Assembly: GCA_944323135.1 (NCBI GenBank)
Contig: CALURI010000004.1
Location: forward strand, 62,001-126,000
DNA length: 64,000 nucleotides
Source of the DNA: Candidatus Gastranaerophilales bacterium
GTDB lineage: Bacteria > Cyanobacteriota > Vampirovibrionia > Gastranaerophilales > Gastranaerophilaceae
Reading direction: 5' to 3'
Shown here: in pieces, positions 1 to 9,982 of the stretch
Numbering within the stretch: position 1 is the first letter of the stretch
How the letters are laid out: every line of letters begins with the position of its first letter
The notes under the pieces: model-generated
The model's database searches: none
Told to the model about the DNA's origin: nothing
The model's input: only the letters and a program-made list of their open reading frames with translations
Made by a program: the position numbers and the translations under genes

Positions 1-977
1 TGAGTAAATGCAATAAGTTTATCTGCAAGAAAACTTATACCACCGTTTGCTTCAAATCCGCCTATAATTATAAATAAACCTATGAAGAAAAATATAGTAA
101 GCCATTCAACATCTTTATAAACTTCTTTCGGATTTTCAAACAAAAGAAGAAACGCACCGCCTGCAACCGCAAATACATAAGCAGGAATTCCTGTCATATC
201 ATGGGTTACAAATCCTAAAATTACGAGGATTAAAGTAATCATAGAACGTATCATAAGTGATTTATCAGTAATTGTTTTTGTATTATCTAAATTTGCAATA
301 TGCTGCATTTTATCAGCAGTAGCTTTAAGTGATTTTCTGAACATAAATATCAAAATGCTTATACAAACCACAAATATAATACTTACAATTAAAGTAAGCT
401 CGTTTACAAAATCCATAAAACTTAAACCGGCTTTTGAAGCTATAATAATGTTTGGCGGATCACCTATTAATGTAGCGGTACCGCCAATATTAGAAGCAAG
501 AACTTCGGTTATTAAAAAAGGTATAGGGTCACATTCCAATTCTTTTGCAATTACAAAAGTTACAGGCATAATCAACACAACAGTTGTAACATTATCCAAA
601 AATGCAGATGCAATTGCTGTAAACAAAGCAAGAGCAAATAAAACAAGCTTTGGATGTCCCTTAGTTAATTTCAAAAGCTCTAAAGCCATCCACTTAAATA
701 CCCCGCTTTTAGAAGCTATATGAACAATTATCATCATACCGACAAGCAAAAAAATTACATCAAATTCTATATATTCAAATACGGATTTTATATATTTTGC
801 ACTTTGAATATCATAATGCCCGTGGAACGGTAAAAGTCCCAAAAGCATTGTCAAAGCAGCTCCAACAAGTGCAACAACAGATTTTTGAATTTTTTCTGAC
901 GCAATAAAAATATATGCGACTAAAAGAATTGCACCGGATATAATCATTCCGTAATTTTGAACCAACGCGTTTAACAT
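1..977 (-). CDS. NhaD/ArsB/SLC13-type ion permease (3' part cut by window edge)
   Basis: The frame stays open from ATG at 977 to the window edge (about 325 codons), so the C-terminus is missing. The protein is a string of hydrophobic segments. Around residues 160-175 it carries the motif GGTATLIGDPPN, typical of the ArsB/NhaD/SLC13 ion-transporter superfamily, and an earlier segment contains a FLDNVTTV-type stretch. These families move Na+/H+, arsenite or di-/tricarboxylates across the inner membrane; the substrate cannot be decided here. The start is supported by an AAGGGG ribosome-binding site, and a TATAAT on the minus strand at 1088-1093 is a possible promoter. Confidence 0.8.
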   Translation of the reverse strand, partial: MLNALVQNYGMIISGAILLVAYIFIASEKIQKSVVALVGAALTMLLGLLPFHGHYDIQSAKYIKSVFEYIEFDVIFLLVGMMIIVHIASKSGVFKWMALELLKLTKGHPKLVLFALALFTAIASAFLDNVTTVVLIMPVTFVIAKELECDPIPFLITEVLASNIGGTATLIGDPPNIIIASKAGLSFMDFVNELTLIVSIIFVVCISILIFMFRKSLKATADKMQHIANLDNTKTITDKSLMIRSMITLILVILGFVTHDMTGIPAYVFAVAGGAFLLLFENPKEVYKDVEWLTIFFFIGLFIIIGGFEANGGISFLADKLIAFT

Positions 978-1375
978 AATTTCCCCTTATAAAATTTTAT
1001 AGCAACTTTTTCTTTTTCGATTTAACCCACAAATCTATCTGCACTCCAAAAAGAAAAACTTCCTGCAAACGGGTATATCTTTTTAAAATTATACTATAAA
1101 AATATAAAAAACATTAATTTGTGTAAAAAAAACAATTAAAATACTGGTAAAATGTAAAAATAAGAGTTATACTACAAATGTAATAGGATTTGCTAAATAG
1201 TTATAACTTTAAAAATAATCATCCGTTTTATTATAAGCGGTAAATTTTGCCGTCTAAATGGCGTATTGTATTTAAGCAAAAATATAATAAAATAGTTTAA
1301 GGAATGTAAAACTAAACATTATATCAGGCAAAAATAATTTGTCAGCAGTTTTATAACAAATGTGTGTAGGTGTAA
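978..1375. other. Divergent intergenic region, 398 bp
   Basis: No coding frame is supported here. The region separates the leftward permease gene from the rightward c-di-GMP gene and so should hold both promoters. Candidate -10 boxes are TATAAT at 1088-1093 (minus strand) and TATAAT at 1283-1288 (plus strand), neither with a convincing -35. I see no riboswitch-like helix set. Confidence 0.5.
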
Positions 1376-3367
1376 GTGTTGAACGATAATAAAGAAAAAG
1401 AAATTAAAGATATTAAATCAAAAAAGTCTAAAAAAGCTGATAAGACTGTTTCAAATCCTCTTGCAAAACAGTTAAATGAGCTTAGAAAACCTGCATTAAA
1501 AAAACCTGCACCAATAAAAATTGATATAAATACACACACTGAAACACAAAAATCAACACCACCTAAAGCGGTATCAAATCCCATAACTTCAGAAACTAAC
1601 AATATAGTTGCTCGTATTAATAATTTTAATACCAACAAAACCGCTAACAGAATGTATGCAGGCTACATGAACAATTCTGTTGCAAGTTCTCACAGGGTAA
1701 TTGATTATGCTGAACTTGTTAATAATTTAAATGATACTTTATCCAATAAAACAAGCGTACATGAGCTTTTTATATCTGTACATGACTTATTTACAGATAC
1801 TTTGAACAGTGTTTTTACAGCTTTCGGAGTTTTTCATGAAAAATCTAATTGCATAAATATAAAACTGTTTAATTCTATGGGCAGCACATATACATCAAAG
1901 CTTTTGCTGTCAGATGAAACAAATCCGGTAATTGAATGTTTTAAAACTGCTCAACCTGTTATTAAAAACAACAATAAATTTCTTGATATTCCTTATCTAA
2001 ATGAATCATCAGCTTACTTATTCCCGCTAAATTCCGTAAGCGGCTGTAAAGGAGTTATGATAATCGGGAAAAATGATATTGAAAATCATATCGGTTTATT
2101 CTCATTTATAGCTGATTATTGCGCTCTTTTTATGGATAATATTGAGCTTTTAGAACAAACTAATAAGTTTGCAAATACTGATACACTTACAGGATTATAT
2201 ACACACAGAGGTTTCCAAGAAGTTCTTAAAGCTGAAATTAAAAAAGCAGAAGACAATGAATCCAATTTGTCTATTATCATGCTTGACGTCAACAACATTT
2301 CAAAAATAAACAGAGAACTCGGACACGCTAAAGGTGATGAAGTAATAAAACTTCTTGCCGAAAAAATCAAACAAAACATAAGAAGTACAGATAAAGCAGG
2401 ACGATACGGCGGTGATGAAATTGCAATAATTCTGCCTGATACAAATACACCTGATGCTAAATATTTGGCTGAATATATAACTTATTGCTTATCTTGTTGT
2501 TTTGTTGATGACGTGGGACCTGTCAAGGTTTCTGTCGGAATTGCAACATATCCGGAATGCAGCAGAGATCAGGAAAAACTCTTAATCCTTGCAGAACAAG
2601 CAATGTACATTTCTCAAGCAAAAGGATATAAAGAAGGCATGTCTGCAATAATAAGTTCATCCGATTTCAATTTCTGGGATAACGATGCACTTAATTCTTT
2701 TGCGGAAGTTGTAGCCAAACGTCATTCACAACTTGGTATAGATTTTAACGAAGAACTTATCCATAAATTTAACAATGAACAAATTGTTTCACATAATCAT
2801 CTTATGGAGCTTGCAAACTCTCTGGCAGGTGCAATTGATGCAAAAGATCCTTATACAAAAGGTCACTCAACATCAGTTTCACGCTATTCAGAAGCTCTTG
2901 CACGTGCAGTGAATTTACCTGAAGACGAAGTACAAAGAATTAAACTCGGAGCGCTTTTACATGATGTAGGCAAAATCGGAATCCCTGAAAATGTACTTAA
3001 GAAACCAGGAAAACTCGAAAATGATGAATGGGAAATTATGAAACAGCATCCCGTAATTGGTGCTGAAAAAGTATTAAAACCAAATGAAGCTCTGAGGGAT
3101 TTAATCCCTATTGTAAAATATCACCACGAACATATTGACGGAAGCGGCTATCCTGAACATTTAAAAGGAGATGCAATACCTCTTGCGGCAAGAATCGTTG
3201 CAGTTGCAGACACTTACCATGCTTTAATCTCAGACAGACCATATCGTAAAGGAATGAGTGTTGAAAAAGCTTGTGAAATCCTGAAAGAAGGTGCAGGAAA
3301 ACTTTGGGATGCTGATTTAATTCGTCAGTTTATAAGTATTGCACCGTCTTTATCAACAAGTATTTAA
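1376..3367 (+). CDS. Hybrid diguanylate cyclase (GGDEF) / HD-GYP phosphodiesterase
   Basis: 663 aa, probably a cytosolic c-di-GMP signalling protein. The N-terminal 90 or so residues are Lys/Pro-rich and look disordered. Residues about 110-245 resemble a GAF sensor domain. A GGDEF domain follows, with RYGGDEI near residue 344. The C-terminus is an HD-GYP domain with HDVGKIGIP near residue 529 and HHEHIDGSGYP near 583, the signature of c-di-GMP phosphodiesterases. The active-site Phe of GGDEF is Ile here, so cyclase activity is uncertain and the domain may only bind GTP. The start is GTG at 1376 with a weak upstream GGTG; no in-frame ATG lies close by. Confidence 0.93.
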   Translation: MLNDNKEKEIKDIKSKKSKKADKTVSNPLAKQLNELRKPALKKPAPIKIDINTHTETQKSTPPKAVSNPITSETNNIVARINNFNTNKTANRMYAGYMNNSVASSHRVIDYAELVNNLNDTLSNKTSVHELFISVHDLFTDTLNSVFTAFGVFHEKSNCINIKLFNSMGSTYTSKLLLSDETNPVIECFKTAQPVIKNNNKFLDIPYLNESSAYLFPLNSVSGCKGVMIIGKNDIENHIGLFSFIADYCALFMDNIELLEQTNKFANTDTLTGLYTHRGFQEVLKAEIKKAEDNESNLSIIMLDVNNISKINRELGHAKGDEVIKLLAEKIKQNIRSTDKAGRYGGDEIAIILPDTNTPDAKYLAEYITYCLSCCFVDDVGPVKVSVGIATYPECSRDQEKLLILAEQAMYISQAKGYKEGMSAIISSSDFNFWDNDALNSFAEVVAKRHSQLGIDFNEELIHKFNNEQIVSHNHLMELANSLAGAIDAKDPYTKGHSTSVSRYSEALARAVNLPEDEVQRIKLGALLHDVGKIGIPENVLKKPGKLENDEWEIMKQHPVIGAEKVLKPNEALRDLIPIVKYHHEHIDGSGYPEHLKGDAIPLAARIVAVADTYHALISDRPYRKGMSVEKACEILKEGAGKLWDADLIRQFISIAPSLSTSI

Positions 3368-3385
3368 AATATATTGAGTTATATT

Positions 3386-3946
3386 TTATAAATCATCAAC
3401 ATGTTTTACGGTATCTTTTATATACTTTTTAACAGCCGTAGTAATTATAAGATCAGGTTCTGACATTGCAAATTCATCAAGAATAATTATTCCGCGTTTT
3501 TTATTCCCGCTTTCCACATACAAAATACCTAACATAACTTTATTCAATATATTTTTATCTTTGCTATATTCCTGAATTTTAGCATCAACAAGACCTAATG
3601 ACTTATAACATTTGGCAAGATTTTGATAATATTGAAAATTAAGGTTATATTGACGAATTGCATCTTCATAAGGCTGACGTGCCATATTAGGATAACCTAT
3701 TGCCATATAAGCATCACCTATATTTTTATAATAAACAGAAGTTGCTTGAGTATTTGGGTTTAAACTTATTGCAATTTTAAATTCCTGAATTGCCGCATAA
3801 TAAAGATGTTCATTCATATAACGCAAACCCATATTATTATGCAAATAAGCATTTTTAGTCGCATCAATTACATATACATCAGGTTTTCTGTAACCTGATG
3901 TCGTAAAACTCAACAAAATCAGCAATATTAGTAAATATTTTTTCAT
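3386..3946 (-). CDS. Secreted TPR protein
   Basis: 186 aa. An N-terminal hydrophobic segment (KKYLLILLILLSF) looks like a signal peptide. The rest contains TPR-like helical repeats, for instance YAAIQEFKIAISLNPN and MARQPYEDAIRQYN, so it is probably an extracytoplasmic scaffold. It lies 21 bp downstream of the MBL-fold hydrolase gene on the same strand and is likely co-transcribed with it. No enzymatic motif is visible and the partner is unknown. Confidence 0.7.
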   Translation of the reverse strand: MKKYLLILLILLSFTTSGYRKPDVYVIDATKNAYLHNNMGLRYMNEHLYYAAIQEFKIAISLNPNTQATSVYYKNIGDAYMAIGYPNMARQPYEDAIRQYNLNFQYYQNLAKCYKSLGLVDAKIQEYSKDKNILNKVMLGILYVESGNKKRGIIILDEFAMSEPDLIITTAVKKYIKDTVKHVDDL

Positions 3947-3967
3947 ACTTATAAATTTAATTAAAAT

Positions 3968-4894
3968 TTACATTAAATCAATTTCTAAACCTTCATAAGC
4001 AAATATAATATCATCTTGTTTATAATGTTCACGAATTGCATTTAATTTATTATCGTCATAATCAGGGTCATAATGGAAAAATACAAGTTTTTCAGCATTT
4101 GCTTGATGTTTAGCTTCAACAGCCATATCAAATGTTGAATGTCCATAACCTTGTTTTGGAGAATAAGCATCTAAATAGTCTTCCATTGTATATTGTGCAT
4201 CATGAATTAAAAGATTGCAATTACGTGTAAAATTAGCGAATTTTTTATCTCCGCCCGGATAACTTTCTTTATCTGTTGCATAGATAAGTACTTTGTCTTT
4301 ATATGCAATTTTATAAATAAGGACTCCCTCTTGCGGATGAGCGTATGAACGATAACAAGTTATTAAGACATCATCATTTTCTACTTTAGTATCATTTTCA
4401 TTTTCAATACGTTTAATTATCGGGGCTTCACCATGACGCAGAATTATTCCTTCCGTTTCACTCAAATCTTTAATATTTAAATTTCCGGCAATATCACCTA
4501 AATCAAGAGGGAAAGACTTACCAAACAATAATTCTGCAAGTTCATCAGAAAGACTTTCATTATAATTTACATTACCGTATACATTAATTACGGATGAAGG
4601 AATATGTAAAGGTTTAAAGAACGTAAACCCTTGAATATGATCTTGATGGATATGAGAAATTAATACTGTTGCTCTAATGTGGTTTCTGTCAGATGGATGC
4701 AAACCTGATGCAATATATTTTTCCGTGAGATCATTTCCTACATTTATAAGCCCGCTTCCGGCATCAAGAATTATTAAATGTCCGTTAACGTTAACTTCTA
4801 CACAAGAAGTATTTCCGCCATATTGCAAAAAATCTTTATTTGCTACGGTATAACTTCCTCTTACACCTCTAAATTTTACCTTAAATTCACTCAT
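3968..4894 (-). CDS. MBL-fold metallo-hydrolase (phosphodiesterase-like)
   Basis: 308 aa metallo-beta-lactamase fold protein. It begins with FRGVRGSYTV and GGNTSC, characteristic of a branch related to RNase Z and class II cyclic-nucleotide phosphodiesterases. The metal motif HIHQDHIQG is near residues 80-88, followed by HDAQYT, a late GHSTFD and a terminal FFHYDP. It is therefore expected to be a di-metal hydrolase of a phosphoester. The substrate is unknown; with c-di-GMP proteins nearby a nucleotide is tempting but unproven. The start has an AAAGGA site. It heads a two-gene unit with the TPR protein. Confidence 0.82.
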   Translation of the reverse strand: MSEFKVKFRGVRGSYTVANKDFLQYGGNTSCVEVNVNGHLIILDAGSGLINVGNDLTEKYIASGLHPSDRNHIRATVLISHIHQDHIQGFTFFKPLHIPSSVINVYGNVNYNESLSDELAELLFGKSFPLDLGDIAGNLNIKDLSETEGIILRHGEAPIIKRIENENDTKVENDDVLITCYRSYAHPQEGVLIYKIAYKDKVLIYATDKESYPGGDKKFANFTRNCNLLIHDAQYTMEDYLDAYSPKQGYGHSTFDMAVEAKHQANAEKLVFFHYDPDYDDNKLNAIREHYKQDDIIFAYEGLEIDLM

Positions 4895-5015
4895 AATTTT
4901 ATCCTTTTTTTAAAGTTTGTACAAAACCCATTTATTTGGGAATAGTATGTTTATTTTAGTTTAGATTTGCAAGTTTGTTATGCAAATTAAAGTTATGGAC
5001 GGAGCAGCATGCTCC

Positions 5016-6020
5016 TTATTTTTTTATTGTAATTGTTGCATTTTGATCTTTTTCTTCGCCTGCATAAACACTTGTTGCAAAAACAAGTATTTTTGCAAGT
5101 TTTTGTACGTTTTTCAAATTTGTTTCTTTATTTTGAATATTAAAAACAACTTTATTCCTGTAATTTGTAACCGTAACCATTCTAAAAGCATTTGGATAAG
5201 AAACAAGAGAAGGACAACTTACATATAAAATATTTCCTTTTTGCGTAATTTTTGCCCCATGATAATGACCTTGGAAAATAGCTATCGGATTTTTATACTT
5301 ACTTAAAACAGCTTCCATTTTATCAGCATCAACAAGTCTGTGATTTGGACTATTATAAGGTTCAAGAACCGGAACATGCATAAAAATTAAAACTGTATCT
5401 TTTTTAGAATTTGCAAGTTCATTATCAAGCCAAGAAAGTTGTTCTTCACCTATTCTGCCATTTGACGTTAATTTATCACGAATTATAGAATCAAGCACTA
5501 TCACTTTATAACCTTTTTGAGGAATAAAAGAATAATATGATTTTTCAAATTTGTAATTTTTATTATATTTATTAACAAGTTCCATATATACTTTTGGGGT
5601 TAAATATCCGCCAAGCATTGTATCATGATTCCCGAACGCAAAATACCAAGGAACATTAATTTTTTCAGTATAAGGTAAAAATGCACTTAATTCTTTTTCA
5701 AAAGGTTTGTCTATCAAATCACCTGTGAACATTACAAAAGAAATATTCGGAGTTGCATTTATCTGTGAAATTGCATCTTCTAAAAGTTTCGGTGATTCTG
5801 CAATCATTTTATATGTTGTATTGTTCTGTCCTGTATAAAAATGAACATCGCTCAATTGAACAAACTTCAAGGCAGAAGTGCTGCTATAACATTGGAGTCC
5901 AAAAAACATAACTACAGCTAGCAATATTGATATTAACCAGTTTTTAAGTCTTGTCACGGTTGATTCCTTTTCCGTTTTTTTTATAGATTTTGTAGAATAT
6001 TTTTTTGTAGTTTTTTTCAT
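5016..6020 (-). CDS. Membrane-anchored calcineurin-like metallophosphoesterase
   Basis: 334 aa. After a basic N-terminus comes one transmembrane segment (about residues 28-47), then a metallophosphoesterase domain: QLSDVHFY, FTGDLIDKP, FAFGNHDTM, FMHVPVLEP and QGHYHGAK, which supply the conserved Asp, Asn and His metal ligands. The catalytic domain probably faces the periplasm. Its start codon overlaps the stop of the upstream TPR gene by 4 bp, so translation is likely coupled. The substrate is unknown. Confidence 0.85.
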   Translation of the reverse strand: MKKTTKKYSTKSIKKTEKESTVTRLKNWLISILLAVVMFFGLQCYSSTSALKFVQLSDVHFYTGQNNTTYKMIAESPKLLEDAISQINATPNISFVMFTGDLIDKPFEKELSAFLPYTEKINVPWYFAFGNHDTMLGGYLTPKVYMELVNKYNKNYKFEKSYYSFIPQKGYKVIVLDSIIRDKLTSNGRIGEEQLSWLDNELANSKKDTVLIFMHVPVLEPYNSPNHRLVDADKMEAVLSKYKNPIAIFQGHYHGAKITQKGNILYVSCPSLVSYPNAFRMVTVTNYRNKVVFNIQNKETNLKNVQKLAKILVFATSVYAGEEKDQNATITIKK

Positions 6021-6901
6021 TGTTTATCCAGAGCTGTTTTTATTTCATTATATCTTTTATTCAAATCTTTATCTTCATTAGAAAGAATGATTGCTTTATC
6101 GATATTTAATAAAGCACTTGGCAGATTGTTCAATGCATAATCGCACAAACCAAGATATTTGTAAACCTCTGATGTTTGGATGTTTTTGGAAAGAAGATTG
6201 AATTTGTCCCAGGCTTTTTCATAATCGCCTTTTGCGTAATAGATTTTTGCTTCAATTAATAAATAAGAAAGATTTTCATCGATTTCAAGAGCTTGTTTAA
6301 TATCTTTTTCCGCTTCCGACAAATTATTCAATTGCATATTTATTTCTGCCCTTAATGCATAAGCTATATCTGCTTCTTTATTATATGTTAAATATTTATT
6401 TATCATTTTTAAAGCATTTGAAAAATCACTTGTCCTGTTGTAAGAAAGCGCTAACCCCAAATAACTTTGGGCAAAGTCAGGTTTTAACAAAGATGATTTT
6501 TGATAATAAAGTATTGCATTTTGGTAATCTTCATTATCAAAATAATATTGAGCCAGAGAATATAAAGACCAATAATCATTTGATAAATTTGCCAATGTTT
6601 CAATTTGTTTTAATTTTTCACCTTGCAATTCGTAATTTTTAGCGTCACGTATATTTTTATTAGTTGTTGTCAGATAAGATTTTGAATTTGGATTTATTGT
6701 CCTTACAAGCACAGCTTTTACATCTTGAGCTTCACTATTCGAAGGTTCTTCTTCCAAAATTTTATTTACATAAACTAAAGCATTATTATATTGGCCATAA
6801 ATAGCATAATTTGATGCAATATCAAAATAATCTTCTGTTATTTCATTTGCAGAAACTATTAAACAAGGAAATATCAAGCATAAAAGAAAAATTTTTTTCA
6901 T
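6017..6901 (-). CDS. Secreted TPR-repeat protein
   Basis: 294 aa with a cleavable-looking signal peptide (KKIFLLCLIFPCLIVSA) and at least six TPR-like units across the mature part, such as YQNAILYYQKSSLLKPDFAQ and LSEAEKDIKQALEIDENL. It is probably a periplasmic scaffold. It is the first gene of a unit with the metallophosphoesterase. The ATG at 6901 lies 6 nt after a TATAAT box, so its mRNA is probably leaderless. Confidence 0.78.
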   Translation of the reverse strand: MKKIFLLCLIFPCLIVSANEITEDYFDIASNYAIYGQYNNALVYVNKILEEEPSNSEAQDVKAVLVRTINPNSKSYLTTTNKNIRDAKNYELQGEKLKQIETLANLSNDYWSLYSLAQYYFDNEDYQNAILYYQKSSLLKPDFAQSYLGLALSYNRTSDFSNALKMINKYLTYNKEADIAYALRAEINMQLNNLSEAEKDIKQALEIDENLSYLLIEAKIYYAKGDYEKAWDKFNLLSKNIQTSEVYKYLGLCDYALNNLPSALLNIDKAIILSNEDKDLNKRYNEIKTALDKQ

Positions 6902-6907
6902 AACAAA

Positions 6908-6916
6908 ATTATATCA
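6908..6916 (-). promoter_or_regulatory. Extended -10 promoter of TPR gene, leaderless
   Basis: On the minus strand, TGATATAAT (an extended -10) ends 6 nt before the ATG at 6901. Transcription should begin at or within a base of the start codon. No Shine-Dalgarno sequence precedes the gene. Confidence 0.65.
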
Positions 6917-6966
6917 TAATTAATCCGAATAGAGGATTATATTAAAGATTTAAAAAATTTTTACGA

Positions 6967-6972
6967 TATAAT
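6967..6972 (+). promoter_or_regulatory. -10 box of the YD-repeat gene, leaderless
   Basis: TATAAT lies 7 nt before ATG 6980 and overlaps a more upstream ATG at 6971, so the downstream ATG is the plausible start. No ribosome-binding site is seen and the -35 is weak. Confidence 0.55.
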
Positions 6973-6979
6973 GAATATC

Positions 6980-7522
6980 ATGGCTAAAAATTTTTTTGTA
7001 AACCCGTTTGAGAAAAAAGAAAACAAAGATCCGATGGCTCCTTCTTATGTAAAGCCTGACGGAACTCAAGTTATTGAACAAAAAACCGAATTTGGTTTAT
7101 CTGTTTATGAAAAATGTCCTGATGGGGCTTTAATTTTTAGAAGTTATAATAATAAAAATAAACTCATAATGGATTACGCAAGGGATAGAAATATTGAAAT
7201 TTGTCATCATTACGATGAATATGGAAAAATAATTTATAAAAATGATTCTGTATATGATGAAAATAACGTCCTTGCAAAAAAAGATGAACATGATTATGAT
7301 TATTATGATAACGGGGTAAAAAAATCCGAAATAATAACATCTTTTCCCGGAGAAATTACAACATATATGCAGTTTGATGAAAACGGAAAAAGAATTGAAA
7401 AAATTGTAGAACGCGGAACGGTTAAAACCTGGTATGACGAAAATGACAAACCGTTTAAACGTGAAATTGATCGTGGTTCAGGCGGTATTATTACAGAAAA
7501 TTTAACCGACAAAGAAAATTAA
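6980..7522 (+). CDS. Unknown protein with YD/MORN-like repeats
   Basis: 180 aa when started at ATG 6980 (an in-frame ATG at 6971 lies inside the -10 box). The body is built of short beta-hairpin repeats: YDEYGKIIYK, YDENNVLAKK, YDNGVKKSE, FDENGKRIEK and YDENDKPFKRE. They resemble MORN_2 or RHS/YD repeats, including those of YwqK-like antitoxins. There is no signal peptide. Its stop overlaps the end of the convergent PHP gene by 4 bp. Function is unknown. Confidence 0.6.
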   Translation: MAKNFFVNPFEKKENKDPMAPSYVKPDGTQVIEQKTEFGLSVYEKCPDGALIFRSYNNKNKLIMDYARDRNIEICHHYDEYGKIIYKNDSVYDENNVLAKKDEHDYDYYDNGVKKSEIITSFPGEITTYMQFDENGKRIEKIVERGTVKTWYDENDKPFKREIDRGSGGIITENLTDKEN

Positions 7523-8808
7523 CCTAAGAATTTTGCACTATGATTATCTCTGCCACCTAAAGGAATTAAATTTTGAGATAAGAGAAAGTCATTTACTCCT
7601 TGTATATGTTCCCGATTAATTTGCGGACTATAAGCCTGATGATAAATTTCGACTGTTTGAATTTTTCCGTTTGCCATTTTTAAAATGTCTAAAAATTCCT
7701 TTTTATAATCCTTCATCTTTTGCGCTAAAAAATACGGATGAGCAAAACCGAGAACTATATCTTTTTCATCTTTCAATGTTTCAAGTATTTTTTCAATACT
7801 GTTTTCCGTATCAGAAACTACTTTTCCATCAACTATTTTCGGATAAAATTCTTCACAAATCTTGTCTATATTACTATCGATAATATCTGTTTTTGTTATT
7901 TTCCCGATAGATTTTAAATATTCATCAAAACCTTGAGGAGATACATTGTATTTTGGAACTTTTCTGCGATTTTGATTAAAAATGTAACCGTTCATTAATT
8001 CGTTATACAAATTTTGAGGATTTTGGTTTGATTCTTCTGCCATTTTATTTATTCTGTTTTTAATCTGTGCATAATTCCTTAACCTGTAATGCAAATTGTA
8101 AGCAAAAGTTTCACCGTCTTTGTTTATAAAATAGTTTTCCATATCAGCTCTTGAAAAACCTTTTCCAAGTTTTGCAATACAATCATCAAACATTTTGTTA
8201 CGGTTTTCATTTAATTCTAAAATCAATTTTTTTATTGCCGGAGAATCAGGATTGATAAAATAAGCAAGAAGCTCTCCTGATTTGACTTTCCCATCAGAAT
8301 TAAAGGCAAAACTCATCTCAACTCCCGGAACAAAATTTATATTTTTATATTTTTGCGGATTAGTTTTTATAATTTCAAGAGCCTCTTTTACACTTGAAAT
8401 TCTATCGTGATCCGTAATTGCAAAGGTAAATTTTTTCCCTGTTTTTTTATTCAAACTATCTGCATATTGTGCAGCTTGATTTAAGATATCTTCAACCCTT
8501 CCCCAACCGTCAGAATGATTTGTGTGCGAGTGAAGATCTGCTTGAAATATTCCTTTTTCAATGTTATCAGGACTTGCTTTGTAATTTTTATTTGTTAATG
8601 TTTTACAGGTCTTTAAAAATTTGTCTTTTACATTTGTATGACAAAATATTTTGTTATAATTCGCTAAAATTACGGCTACGCCTAAAACAGCTCCACCTAC
8701 AATTAAGGCAAAGTTTGTTTTGTTATTTTTTTGTTTGTTATCCTTATGAGCAGATTTGAAATTTATAGCCGAATTATATTGATAAGCATTTATTGCTTGT
8801 AATTTCAT
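7519..8808 (-). CDS. PHP-domain phosphoesterase
   Basis: 429 aa. One transmembrane segment lies near residues 33-50. A PHP domain follows, with DLHSHTNHSDGWG near residue 90, ITDHDRIS, PGVEMSF, GFAHPYF and a terminal GGRDNHS, which together supply the metal ligands of the PHP family (histidinol phosphatase and polymerase exonuclease relatives). The N-terminus has the INFKS motif shared with other proteins of this window. It lies 31 bp downstream of thrC on the same strand. It is probably an anchored phosphoesterase of unknown substrate. Confidence 0.8.
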   Translation of the reverse strand: MKLQAINAYQYNSAINFKSAHKDNKQKNNKTNFALIVGGAVLGVAVILANYNKIFCHTNVKDKFLKTCKTLTNKNYKASPDNIEKGIFQADLHSHTNHSDGWGRVEDILNQAAQYADSLNKKTGKKFTFAITDHDRISSVKEALEIIKTNPQKYKNINFVPGVEMSFAFNSDGKVKSGELLAYFINPDSPAIKKLILELNENRNKMFDDCIAKLGKGFSRADMENYFINKDGETFAYNLHYRLRNYAQIKNRINKMAEESNQNPQNLYNELMNGYIFNQNRRKVPKYNVSPQGFDEYLKSIGKITKTDIIDSNIDKICEEFYPKIVDGKVVSDTENSIEKILETLKDEKDIVLGFAHPYFLAQKMKDYKKEFLDILKMANGKIQTVEIYHQAYSPQINREHIQGVNDFLLSQNLIPLGGRDNHSAKFLG

Positions 8809-8839
8809 TAATATTTTATATAACCTTTACTTTCTTTTA

Positions 8840-9892
8840 TTAAATTTTCATAGCTTTTAAGATTTCTGTCATATCAGCAGAAGTTTTCTTAACATCTGAA
8901 TTTGAATATTTTATCGCATTATCAGGATCTTTTAAGCCATTTCCGGTTAAAATACAAACAATTTTTGAGCCTTCTTTTACCTGGTCTTTTACTTTTATTA
9001 AACCTGCAACAGATGCAGCACTTGCAGGTTCCGCAAGCACGCCTTCAGATGAGGCAATAAGTCTGTATGCTTTTACAATTTCTTCATCTGTGACAAAGTT
9101 TATCATACCCTTACTTTCATCTCTTGCAGCTTCCGCAAACTTCCAGCTTGCAGGGTTTCCAATACGAATTGCGGTTGCAAGAGTTTCAGGGTGCATAATT
9201 CTTTCACCTTTTACGATTGCCGCAGCTCCTTCTGCTTCAAATCCCATCATTTTTGGCAAGTTTGAAATCTTACCCGCATTATGCCATTCTTTGTAACCCT
9301 TCCAGTATGCAGTAATATTACCTGCATTACCAACTGGAATAAAATGATAATCAGGAGCTTGTCCAAGTGCGTTACAAATCTCAAATGCACCTGTTTTTTG
9401 ACCTTCTATTCTGTATGGATTAACAGAATTTACAAGGGTAATCGGATAATTATCAGAGATTTTTCTTACCATTTCTAAAGCTTCATCAAAATTACCTTGA
9501 ATTGCAATAATTTCAGCACCATACATCATTGCCTGAGATAATTTTCCAAGTGCTATGTAACCGTCAGGAATTAGTACGAAAGTTCTCATGCCTGCCTTTG
9601 CACCGTAAGCTGCTGCTGATGCGGAGGTGTTACCGGTTGAAGCACAAATTATTGCATCTGAGCCTGCTTCTTTAGCTTTTGAAACAGCCATTGTCATGCC
9701 GCGGTCTTTAAAACTGCCTGTCGGGTTGCAGCCTTCAAATTTTAAATAAACGTCTGCATTAATACCTATTTTTTTAGCTAAATTATCCGCCTTAATTAAC
9801 GGTGTATTTCCTTCATTTAAAGTTATAACAGGAGTTTTTTCCGTAACCGGAAGATATTCTCTGAATGTATTGATTAATCCCTGATAGTACAT
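8840..9892 (-). CDS. thrC: Threonine synthase
   Basis: 350 aa, the compact threonine synthase form. It converts O-phosphohomoserine to threonine using [13 protein letters not shown], then [18 protein letters not shown] with the PLP lysine, ASTGNTSAS for phosphate binding, PVGNAGN and the late [10 protein letters not shown] are all characteristic. The start has a good AGAGGGA site. Homoserine dehydrogenase lies about 1.5 kb further on, in the same orientation but not contiguous. The PHP protein gene follows immediately and may share the transcript. Confidence 0.95.
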   Translation of the reverse strand: MYYQGLINTFREYLPVTEKTPVITLNEGNTPLIKADNLAKKIGINADVYLKFEGCNPTGSFKDRGMTMAVSKAKEAGSDAIICASTGNTSASAAAYGAKAGMRTFVLIPDGYIALGKLSQAMMYGAEIIAIQGNFDEALEMVRKISDNYPITLVNSVNPYRIEGQKTGAFEICNALGQAPDYHFIPVGNAGNITAYWKGYKEWHNAGKISNLPKMMGFEAEGAAAIVKGERIMHPETLATAIRIGNPASWKFAEAARDESKGMINFVTDEEIVKAYRLIASSEGVLAEPASAASVAGLIKVKDQVKEGSKIVCILTGNGLKDPDNAIKYSNSDVKKTSADMTEILKAMKI

Positions 9893-9982
9893 ACTTCCCT
9901 CTTTTTTTCTTATGCAAATACTACTATAAACAACATAATAAATAAAGTTTTTAAATTAATTTTTTTATTTATAAAATTAAAT

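Noticed and set aside
5000-5014. Short GGAGCA/TGCTCC hairpin followed by T residues on the plus strand
   Set aside because: No plus-strand gene ends here and on the minus strand no T run follows, so a terminator is not supported.
4980-5228. Plus-strand open frame opposite the metallophosphoesterase
   Set aside because: Cys/Phe-rich shadow of a well-supported gene with all catalytic motifs on the other strand; no ribosome-binding site.
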